Source: Calliopsis andreniformis (lineage: Eukaryota > Arthropoda > Insecta > Hymenoptera > Andrenidae). From it: a stretch of DNA of 64,000 nt. This document shows, piece by piece, positions 53,601-64,000 of the stretch. The stretch is taken from positions 124,001 through 188,000 of the forward strand of contig NW_027480594.1 in the NCBI RefSeq assembly GCF_051401765.1, given 5' to 3'. Both the position numbers and the translations under genes were made by a program. The stretch's first letter is position 1. Every line of letters starts with the position of its first letter. The notes under the pieces are model-generated. The model was not told the origin of the DNA, ran no database searches, and worked only from the letters and a program-made list of their open reading frames with translations.

Positions 53601-56600
53601 ATCAATTCACACATTTCAATACTCAATAATCAATCTGCAATCTTCAAATCTCCATCCACAAACATCAATTCTCATCACTCAACCCTCAACGCTCAGTCCC
53701 CAATCCTCAATATTCAATCCTCATTCCTCAATCCTCAATTCTCAATCCTCAATCCTCAGTCCTCAGACCTCACACCTCAATTCGTCAACTCTCAGCCCTC
53801 ATCCTCTATCCTCAATCCTCAATCTTCATTCCTCAATCCTCAATCCTCAAGCCTCAATCCTCAATCCTCAATCCTCAGTCCTCGAACCTCAATCCTCAAC
53901 CGTCAGTCTTCGTCCTCAATCCTCAAACCTCAATCCTCAATCCTCAATATTCAGTCATCAATACTCAATCTTCAATCCTCAATGCTCTATCCTCAATCCT
54001 CAATCCTCAATCCTCAATATTCAAGGCACAACCCTCAGCCATCAATCCTCAATACTCAACCATCAATCCTCAATTCTCAATACTCAATAGAATGTTCTGA
54101 ATACACATGGTTCAATACTCAATCCACAATACTCAATAATCAAGCCTCAATCCTGAATATTCAATCGTCAATACTCAATTTCAATCCTCAATCCTCAATT
54201 CTCAATCCCCAATACTCAATCCTCAATCGTCAATCCTCAATCCCCAATCCTCAATCTTCAATCCTCAACCTCAATCCTCAATCCTCAATCCTCAATCCTC
54301 AATCTTCAATCCTCAATACTCAATCTTCAATCCTCAATCCTCAATCCTCAATCCTCAATCCTCAATCCTCAATCCCCAATCCTCTATCCTCAGGCAGCAA
54401 TACTCAATCTTCAATACTCAATACTCAATCCTCAATCCTCAATCCTCAATCCTCAACCCTCAATCCGCATTCCTCAAACCTCAATCCTCAACCCTCAGTC
54501 CTCATCCTCAATTCTCAATTCTCAATCCTCAATTCTCAATACTCAATATTCAATCCTCAATAATCAACCTCCAATCCTAGATCCTCAATCCCCAATCTTC
54601 AATCCTTAATCCTCAATCTTCAATCCTTAATTCTCAATCGTCAATCTTCAATCCTCAATACTCAATCTTCAATCCTCAATCCTCAGTCCTCAATCCTCAA
54701 TCCTTAATCCTCAATCGTCAATCTTCAATCCTCAATACTCAATCTTCAATCCTCAATCCTCAATTCTCAATCCTCAATCCTCATTCTTCAATACTCAATA
54801 CCCAACACTCGATCTTCAATCCTCAATCCTCAATCCTCAATTCTCAATCCTCAATCCTCAGTCCTCTGTCCTCAAACCTCAATCCTCAACCCTCAGCCCT
54901 CATCCTCAATCCTCAATCCTCAATCCTCAATCCTCAATCCTCAATCCTCAATCCTCAATCCTCAATCCTCAATCCTCAATCCTCAATCTGCAATCCTCAA
55001 TCCTCAAACCTCAATCCTCAATCCTCATTCTTCAATCCTCAATACCCAATCCTCAATCTTGAATCCTCAATCCTCAATCCTCAATCCTCAATTCTCAATC
55101 CTCAATCTTCAATCCTCAATCCTCAATCCTCAATACTCAATCCTCAATCTTCAATCCTCAATTCTCAACACTCAATAGAATATTCTGAATACTCCCGTTT
55201 CATTGCTCAGACCACAATGTTCAATAATCAAATCCCGATCCTCAACCTTCAATCCTCAATACTCAATTTCAATCCTCAATCCTCAATCCTCAATCCCCAA
55301 TACTCAATCCTCAATCGCCAGTCCTCAATCCCCAATCCTCAATCTTCAATCCTCAACCTCAATCCTTAATCCTCAATCCCCAATCCTCAATCTTCAATCC
55401 TCAATCCTCAATCGTCAATCCTCAATCCTCAATCCTCAATCCTCAATCCACAATCCTCAATCCTCAAACCTCAATCCTCAACCGTCAGTCTTCGTCCTCA
55501 ATCCTCAAACCTCAATCCTCAATCCTCAATATTCAGTCATCAATACTCAATCTTCAATCCTCGATGCTCTATCCTCAATCCTCAATCCTCAATCCTCAAT
55601 ATTCAAGGCACAACCCTCAGCCATCAATCCTCAATACTCAACCATCAATCCTCAATTCTCAATACTCAATAGAATGTTCTGAATACACATGGTTCAATAC
55701 TCAATCCACAATACTCAATAATCAAGTCTCAATCCTGAATATTCAATCGTCAATACTCAATTTCAATCCTCAATCCTCAATTCTCAATCCCCAATACTCA
55801 ATCCTCAATCGTCAATCCTCAATCCCCAATCCTCAATCTTCAATCCTCAACCTCAATCCTCAATCCTCAATCCTCAATCCTCAATCTTCAATCCTCAATA
55901 CTCAATCTTCAATCCTCAATCCTCAATCCTCAATCCTCAATCCTCAATCCTCAATCCCCAATCCTCTATCCTCAGGCAGCAATACTCAATCTTCAATACT
56001 CAATACTCAATCCTCAATCCTCAATCCTCAATACTCAACCCTCAATCCGCATTCCTCAAACCTCAATCCTCAACCCTCAGTCCTCATCCTCAATTCTCAA
56101 TTCTCAATCCTCAATTCTCAATACTCAATATTCAATCCTCAATAATCAACCTCCAATCCTAGATCCTCAATCCCCAATCTTCAATCCTTAATCCTCAATC
56201 TTCAATTCTTAATTCTCAATCGTCAATCTTCAATCATCAATACTCAATCTTCAATCCTCAATCCTCAGTCCTCAATCCTCAATCCTTAATCCTCAATCGT
56301 CAATCTTCAATCCTCAATACTCAATCTTCAATCCTCAATCCTCAATTCTCAATCCTCAATCCTCATTCTTCAATACTCAATACCCAACACTCAATCTTCA
56401 ATCCTCAATCCTCAATCCTCAATTCTCAATCCTCAATCCTCAGTCCTCTGTCCTCAAACCTCAATCCTCAACCCTCAGCCCTCATCCTCCATCCTCAATC
56501 CTCAATCATCAATCGTCAATCTTATATCCTCAATATTCAATCTTCAATCCTCAATCCTCAATCCTCAATCCTCAATCCTCAATCCTCAGTGATCAATACT

Positions 56601-59600
56601 CAATCTTCAATACTCAATCCTCAATCCTCAATCCTCAATCCTCAATCCTCAATCCTCAATCCTCAATCCTCAATCCTCAATCCTCAATCCTCAATCCTCA
56701 ATCACCATTCCTCAATTCTCAATACTCAATAGAACATCCTGAATTCTGATGGGTCAATTCTCAATCCAGAATATTCAATAATCAAATCCCAAACCTAAAG
56801 CATCAATTCTCAACACTCAATCCTCAACATTCAGTCCTCTCTCTTCAATCCTACATCCTCAACACTCAATCCTCGAGCGTCATTCCTCAATACTCAATCC
56901 TCAATCCTCAACCTTCAATCCTCAATACTCAACCATCAATCCTCAGTTCTCAATAGAATATCATCAATTCACAGTTTTCAATACTCAATACTCAATCTGC
57001 AATCTTCAAATCTCTATCCACAAACATCAATTCTCACCACTCAACCCTCAACACTCAGTCCCCAATCCTCAATATTCAATCCTCAATCCTCAACCCTCAA
57101 TCCTCAATCCTCAATCTTCAATCCTCAATACTCAATCTTCAATCCTCAATCCTCAATCCTCAATCCTCAATCCTCAATCGTCAGTCTTCAACCCTCAATA
57201 CTCACTCTTCAATACTCAACACCCAATCCTCAATCCTCAATCCTCAGTCCTCAAACCTCAATTCTGAATTCTCAATCCTGAGTCCTCAATCTTCGGCCCT
57301 CAGTCCTCAACAATCAATTCTCAATCCTCAATCCTCAATAGAATATCCTCAATTCACAGCTTTCAATACTAAATACTCAAACTGCAATCTTCAAACCTCT
57401 ATCCACAAACATCAATTCTCATCACTCAACCCTCAACACTCAGTCCTCAACGTTCAATCCTCAATCCTCAATCCTCAATCCTCAATCGTCAATCTTCAAT
57501 CCTCAATACTCAATCTTCAATGCTCAATCCTCAATCCTCAATCCTCAATCCTCATTCTTCAATCCTCAGTACCCAAACCTCAATCTTCAATCCTCAATCC
57601 TCAATCCTCAATCCTCAATCTTCAACCCTCATTCTTCAATCCTCAATACCCAATCCTCAATCTTCAATCCTCAATCCTCAATCACCAATTCTCAATCCTC
57701 AATCGTCAGTCCTCAGTCCTCAAACCTCAATCCTCAACTCTCAGCCCTCATCGTCAATCCTCAATCCTCAATCCTCAATCCTCAACCTTCAATCCTCAAT
57801 CGTCAATCCTCAATCCCCACTCCTCAATCTTCAATGCTCAATCCTCAATCCTCAATCCTCAATCCTCAATCCTCAATCTTCAATCCTCAATACTCAACCT
57901 TCAATCCTAAATCCTCAATCCTCAATCCTCAATCCTCAATCCTCAATCCTCAATCCTGAATCCTCAATCTTCAATCCTCAATACTCAATCTGCAATCCTC
58001 AAACCTCAATCCTCATCCCTCAGCCCTCATCCTCCATCCTCAATACTCAATCCTCAATCCTGAATCTTCAATCCTCTATATTCAATCTTCAATCCTCAAT
58101 ACTCAATCCTCAGTCCTCAGTGATCAATACTCAATCGTCAATACTGAACCCTCAATCCTCAATCCTCAATCCTCAATACTCAATCTTCAACCCTCAATCC
58201 TCAATCCTCAATCCTCAATCCTCAATCTTCAATCCTCAATCCTCAATCCTCAATCTTCAATCCTCAATACTCAATCTGCAATCCTCAATCCTCAAACCTC
58301 AGTCCCCAATCATCAATCGTCAATAATCAATCTCCAATCCTAAGTCCTCAATCCGCAACCCTCAATCCTCAATCCTCAATCCTCATCCTTCAATCCTCAA
58401 TACCCAATCTTCAATCTTCAATACTCAATCCTCAATCCTCAATCCCCAATCCTCAATATTCAACACACAACCCTCTGCCAACATTCCTCAATACTCAACC
58501 ATCAATCCTCAATTCTCAATACTCAATAGAATATCCTGAATCCGCATGGTTCGGTACTCAAACCACAATATTCAATAATCAAATCTCAATCCTCAATCTT
58601 CAATCCTCAATACTCAATTTCAATCCTCAATCCTCAGTCTTCAACCCTCAATCCTCAATTATCAATCCTCAATCCTCAATCCTCAATCTTCAATCCTCAA
58701 TACTCAATCTTCAATCCTCAATCCTCAATCCTCAATCCTCAATCCACAATCCTCAATCCTCAATCCTCAATTCTCAATCCTCAATACTCAATCTTCAATC
58801 CTCAAGCGTCAATCCTCAATCCTCAATGCTCATTCTTCAATCCTCAATACCCAATCCTCAATCTTCAATCCTCAATACTCAATCTTCACTCCTCAATCCT
58901 CAATCCTCAATCCTCGATCCTCAATCCTCAATCCTCAATCCTCAATCCTCAATCCTCAATCCTCAATACTCAATCTGCAATCCTCAATCCTCAATCCTCA
59001 ATCCTCAATCCTCAATATTCAATCCTCAATCCTCGATCCTCATTCCTCAGTCGTCAATCCTCAATCCTAAATCCACAATCCTCAATATTCAATCCTCAAT
59101 ACTCAACCTTCAATCCTCAATACTCAATCCTCAATCCTCAATCCTCAATCCTCAGTCATAAATCCTCAATCTTCAATACTCAATCTTCAATCCTCAATCC
59201 TCAATCCTCAACCCTCAATCCTCAATCCTCAATTCTCAATCTTCAATCCTCAATAATCAATCTCCAATCCTAGATCCTCAATCCCCAATCTTCAATCCTT
59301 AATCCTCAATCTTTAATCCTTAATCCTCAATCGTCAATCTTCAATCCTCAATACTCAGTCTTCAATCCTCAATCCTCAATCCTCAATCGTCAATCCTCAT
59401 TCCTCAATCCTCAATACCCAATCCTCAATCTTAAATCCTCAATCCTCAATCCTCAATCCTCAATCCTCAATCCTCAGTCCTCAAACATCAGTCCTGAATC
59501 CTCAATCCTGAATCCTCAATCTTCAGCCCTCAGTCCTCAACAATCGGTTGTCAATCCTCAGTTCTCAATAGAATATCATCAATTCACAGTTTTCAATACT

Positions 59601-62600
59601 CAATACTCAATCTGCAATCTTCAAATCTCTATCCACAAACATCAATTCTCACCACTCAACCCTCAACACTCAGTCCCCAATCCTCAATATTCAATCCTCA
59701 ATCCTCAACCCTCAATCCTCAATCCTCAATCTTCAATCCTCAATACTCAATCTTCAATCCTCAATCCTCAATCCTCAATCCTCAATCCTCAATCGTCAGT
59801 CTTCAACCCTCAATACTCACTCTTCAATACTCAACACTCAATCCTCAATCCTCAATCCTCAGTCCTCAAACCTCAATTCTGAATCCTCAATCCTGAGTCC
59901 TCAATCTTCGGCCCTCAGTCCTCAACAATCAATTCTCAATCCTCAATCCTCAATAGAATATCCTCAATTCACAGCTTTCAATACTAAATACTCAAACTGC
60001 AATCTTCAAACCTCTATCCACAAACATCAATTCTCATCACTCAACCCTCAACACTCAGTCCTCAACGTTCAATCCTCAATCCTCAATCCTCAATCCTCAA
60101 TCGTCAATCTTCAATCCTCAATACTCAATCTTCAATGCTCAATCCTCAACCCTCAATCCTCAATCCTCATTCTTCAATCCTCAGTACCCTAACCTCAATC
60201 TTCAATCCTCAATCCTCAATCCTCAATCCTCAATCCTCAACCCTCATTCTTCAATCCTCAATACCCAATCCTCAATCTTCAATCCTCAATCCTCAATCAC
60301 CAATTCTCAATCCTCAATCGTCAGTCCTCAGTCCTCAAACCTCAATCCTCAACTCTCAGCCCTCATCGTCAATCCTCAATCCTCAATCCTCAATCCTCAA
60401 CCTTCAATCCTCAATCGTCAATCTTCAATCCCCACTCCTCAATCTTCAATGCTCAATCCTCAATCCTCAATCCTCAATCCTCAATCCTCAATCTTCAATC
60501 CTCAATACTCAACCTTCAATCCTAAATCCTCAATCCTCAATCCTCAATCCTCAATCCTCAATCCTCAATCCTGAATCCTCAATCTTCAATCCTCAATACT
60601 CAATCTGCAATCCTCAAACCTCAATCCTCATCCCTCAGCCCTCATCCTCCATCCTCAATACTCAATCCTCAATCCTGAATCTTCAATCCTCTATATTCAA
60701 TCTTCAATCCTCAATACTCAATCCTCAGTCCTCAGTGATCAATACTCAATCGTCAATACTGAACCCTCAATCCTCAATCCTCAATCCTCAATACTCAATC
60801 TTCAACCCTCAATCCTCAATCCTCAATCCTCAATCCTCAATCTTCAATCCTCAATCCTCAATCCTCAATCTTCAATCCTCAATACTCAATCTGCAATCCT
60901 CAATCCTCAAACCTCAGTCCCCAATCATCAATCGTCAATAATCAATCTCCAATCCTAAGTCCTCAATCCGCAACCCTCAATCCTCAATCCTCAATCCTCA
61001 TCCTTCAATCCTCAATACCCAATCTTCAATCTTCAATACTCAATCCTCAATCCTCAATCCCCAATCCTCAATATTCAACACACAACCCTCAGCCAACATT
61101 CCTCAATACTCAACCATCAATCCTCAATTCTCAATACTCAATAGAATATCCTGAATCCGCATGGTTCGGTACTCAAACCACAATATTCAATAATCAAATC
61201 TCAATCCTCAATCTTCAATCCTCAATACTCAATTTCAATCCTCAATCCTCAGTCTTCAACCCTCAATCCTCAATTACCAATCCTCAATCCTCAATCCTCA
61301 ATCTTCAATCCTCAATACTCAATCTTCAATCCTCAATCCTCAATCCTCAATCCTCAATCCACAATCCTCAATCCTCAATCCTCAATTCTCAATCCTCAAT
61401 ACTCAATCTTCAATCCTCAAGCGTCAATCCTCAATCCTCAATGCTCATTCTTCAATCCTCAATACCCAATCCTCAATCTTCAATCCTCAATACTCAATCT
61501 TCACTCCTCAATCCTCAATCCTCAATCCTCGATCCTCAATCCTCAATCCTCAATCCTCAATCCTCAATCCTCAATACTCAATCTGCAATCCTCAATCCTC
61601 AATCCTCAATCCTCAATCCTCAATATTCAATCCTCAATCCTCGATCCTCATTCCTCAGTCGTCAATCCTCAATCCTAAATCCACAATCCTCAATATTCAA
61701 TCCTCAATACTCAACCTTCAATCCTCAATACTCAATCCTCAATCCTCAATCCTCAATCCTCAGTCATAAATCCTCAATCTTCAATACTCAATCTTCAATC
61801 CTCAATCCTCAATCCTCAACCCTCAATCCTCAATCCTCAATTCTCAATCTTCAATCCTCAATAATCAATCTCCAATCCTAGATCCTCAATCCCCAATCTT
61901 CAATCCTTAATCCTCAATCTTTAATCCTTAATCCTCAATCGTCAATCTTCAATCCCCAATACTCAGTCTTCAATCCTCAATCCTCAATCCTCAATCGTCA
62001 ATCCTCATTCCTCAATCCTCAATACCCAATCCTCAATCTTAAATCCTCAATCCTCAATCCTCAATCCTCAATCCTCAATCCTCAGTCCTCAAACATCAGT
62101 CCTGAATCCTCAATCCTGAATCCTCAATCTTCAGCCCTCAGTCCTCAACAATCGGTTGTCAATCCTCAGTTCTCAATGGAATATCATCAATTCACAGTTT
62201 TCAATACTCAATACTCAATCTGCAATCTTCAAATCTCTATCCACAAACATCAATTCTCACCACTCAACCCTCAACACTCAGTCCCCAATCCTCAATATTC
62301 AATCCTCAATCCTCAACCCTCAATCCTCAATCCTCAATCTTCAATCCTCAATACTCAATCTTCAATCCTCAATCCTCAATCCTCAATCCTCAATCCTCAA
62401 TCGTCAGTCTTCAACCCTCAATACTCACTCTTCAATACTCAACACTCAATCCTCAATCCTCAATCCTCAGTCCTCAAACCTCAATTCTGAATCCTCAATC
62501 CTGAGTCCTCAATCTTCGGCCCTCAGTCCTCAACAATCAATTCTCAATCCTCAATCCTCAATAGAATATCCTCAATTCACAGCTTTCAATACTAAATACT

Positions 62601-64000
62601 CAAACTGCAATCTTCAAACCTCTATCCACAAACATCAATTCTCATCACTCAACCCTCAACACTCAGTCCTCAACGTTCAATCCTCAATCCTCAATCCTCA
62701 ATCCTCAATCGTCAATCTTCAATCCTCAATACTCAATCTTCAATGCTCAATCCTCAACCCTCAATCCTCAATCCTCATTCTTCAATCCTCAGTACCCAAA
62801 CCTCAATCTTCAATCCTCAATCCTCAATCCTCAATCCTCAATCCTCAACCCTCATTCTTCAATCCTCAATACCCAATCCTCAATCTTCAATCCTCAATCC
62901 TCAATCACCAATTCTCAATCCTCAATCGTCAGTCCTCAGTCCTCAAACCTCAATCCTCAACTCTCAGCCCTCATCGTCAATCCTCAATCCTCAATCCTCA
63001 ATCCTCAACCTTCAATCCTCAATCGTCAATCTTCAATCCCCACTCCTCAATCTTCAATGCTCAATCCTCAATCCTCAATCCTCAATCCTCAATCCTCAAT
63101 CTTCAATCCTCAATACTCAACCTTCAATCCTAAATCCTCAATCCTCAATCCTCAATCCTCAATCCTCAATCCTCAATCCTGAATCCTCAATCTTCAATCC
63201 TCAATACTCAATCTGCAATCCTCAAACCTCAATCCTCATCCCTCAGCCCTCATCCTCCATCCTCAATACTCAATCCTCAATCCTGAATCTTCAATCCTCT
63301 ATATTCAATCTTCAATCCTCAATACTCAATCCTCAGTCCTCAGTGATCAATACTCAATCGTCAATACTGAACCCTCAATCCTCAATCCTCAATCCTCAAT
63401 ACTCAATCTTCAACCCTCAATCCTCAATCCTCAATCCTCAATCCTCAATCTTCAATCCTCAATCCTCAATCCTCAATCTTCAATCCTCAATACTCAATCT
63501 GCAATCCTCAATCCTCAAACCTCAGTCCCCAATCATCAATCGTCAATAATCAATCTCCAATCCTAAGTCCTCAATCCGCAACCCTCAATCCTCAATCCTC
63601 AATCCTCATCCTTCAATCCTCAATACCCAATCTTCAATCTTCAATACTCAATCCTCAATCCTCAATCCCCAATCCTCAATATTCAACACACAACCCTCAG
63701 CCAACATTCCTCAATACTCAACCATCAATCCTCAATTCTCAATACTCAATAGAATATCCTGAATCCGCATGGTTCGGTACTCAAACCACAATATTCAATA
63801 ATCAAATCTCAATCCTCAATCTTCAATCCTCAATACTCAATTTCAATCCTCAATCCTCAGTCTTCAACCCTCAATCCTCAATTACCAATCCTCAATCCTC
63901 AATCCTCAATCTTCAATCCTCAATACTCAATCTTCAATCCTCAATCCTCAATCCTCAATCCTCAATCCACAATCCTCAATCCTCAATCCTCAATTCTCAA
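50653..64000. repeat. 14,790 bp segmental tandem duplication, copy 2 (cut by the window end)
   Basis: This is the partner of 35863-49209. It is close to identical by eye: differences noticed are A/T at 40413/55203, A/G at 40773/55563, CTCAGCC versus CTCTGCC near 43685/58475, and the small indels near 43.4-44.1 kb. The last bases of the window still match copy 1, so the unit runs on past 64,000. Module A lies at 52829-53824, B copies at 53883-55178 and 55564-56702, and the diverged block at 56720-56890. Confidence 0.85.
56939..64000. repeat. Module C repeats, second array, 2.7 copies to window end
   Basis: TCATCAATTCACAGTTTTC landmarks lie at 56961, 59576 and 62184, with periods of 2,615 and 2,608. 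The first period equals 2,608 plus one extra monomer in the perfect run near 58,930. The sequence stops inside the third unit. A CAGTACCCTAACC variant in unit 2 (60,186) is shared with unit 2 of the first array (45,396) and not with the third units, showing that each unit was copied in place within the 14.8 kb duplication. Confidence 0.85.

Larger units (their letters stand above)
1..64000. repeat. Heptanucleotide satellite array, monomer TCAATCC / GGATTGA
   Basis: Every line of the window can be parsed into 7-base units whose consensus is TCAATCC on the + strand. Common variants change one base (TCAATAC, TCAATCT, TCAACCC, TCAGTCC, TCAAACC, TCATTCC, TCAATTC, CCAATCC, GCAATCC, TCGATCC). The 7-base register holds for long stretches and is broken only by occasional 6-base units such as those in TCAATTTCAATCC and TCAACCTCAATCC. 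Guanine is almost absent from the + strand. No non-satellite sequence was found at either end or inside, so there is nothing to anchor the array to a chromosome position. That this is eukaryotic heterochromatin is an inference from array size and lack of genes. The monomer was not recognised as a named family. Confidence 0.98.

Noticed and set aside
62156..63133. 325-codon frame repeated at 47365-48342 as a possible duplicated gene
   Set aside because: The repetition follows from the 14,791 bp offset of the satellite duplication, and the peptide is again the degenerate 7-residue cycle.
1..64000. Cyanobacterial short tandemly repeated heptamers
   Set aside because: Heptamer tandem repeats are known in filamentous cyanobacteria, but as short intergenic runs. 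A 64 kb gene-free array with higher-order repeats does not fit a bacterial chromosome.
1..64000. CRISPR array
   Set aside because: There are no conserved repeats of 23-50 bases alternating with unique spacers. All sequence between landmark strings is the same heptamer family.

Overview
The whole 64 kb window is one uninterrupted block of satellite DNA. The basic unit is a 7-base monomer, TCAATCC on the + strand (GGATTGA on the - strand), repeated roughly 9,000 times with point variants such as TCAATAC, TCAATCT, TCAACCC, TCAGTCC, TCAAACC, TCATTCC, TCAATTC, CCAATCC and GCAATCC. I see no gene, RNA gene, mobile element, CRISPR array, promoter or terminator. The array enters at base 1 and leaves at base 64,000, so its true length exceeds the window and neither flank is visible. 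A gene-free array of this size with nested higher-order repeats points to heterochromatin (pericentromeric, subtelomeric or sex-chromosome type) of a eukaryotic nuclear genome. I do not recognise the monomer as a named satellite and cannot name the organism.

Long open frames on the + strand are a by-product of the repeat. Seven is coprime to three, so all three + frames of a perfect array read the same stop-free 7-residue cycle, SILNPQS. The - strand has a TGA every 21 bases in each frame. I therefore call no coding sequence.

The array has several levels of organisation: 7-base monomers; variant monomers in fixed order that act as a barcode; modules of about 0.35 to 1.5 kb; higher-order repeats of 754, 1,066, 1,890/1,960 and 2,608 bp; and a 14,790 bp segmental tandem duplication. 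The left domain (1 to about 21.9 kb) is a mosaic of related modules with local tandem duplications at 2.6-4.6, 6.7-8.3 and 8.9-12.7 kb, plus a 3.1 kb segment from 3.3-6.7 kb that recurs at 18.1-21.2 kb. The middle domain (about 22-30.3 kb) uses other marker variants, with 355/357 bp and 2,001 bp duplications. The right domain (30.3-64 kb) is built from three module types, here called A (marked by an 18 bp inverted repeat), B (marked by GGCAGC, CTAGATCC and TCTGTCC landmarks) and C (a 2.6 kb higher-order repeat). A run of A, B and C modules from about 35.86 to 50.65 kb is duplicated in tandem from 50.65 kb to beyond the window end, with very few differences.

Left and right domains share the same barcode order and even the same 287 bp landmark spacing, so they probably descend from one ancestral higher-order unit. 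The pattern fits unequal crossing-over acting at several scales. All coordinates come from reading the sequence by eye; module edges are good to tens of bases unless a mismatch position is given.
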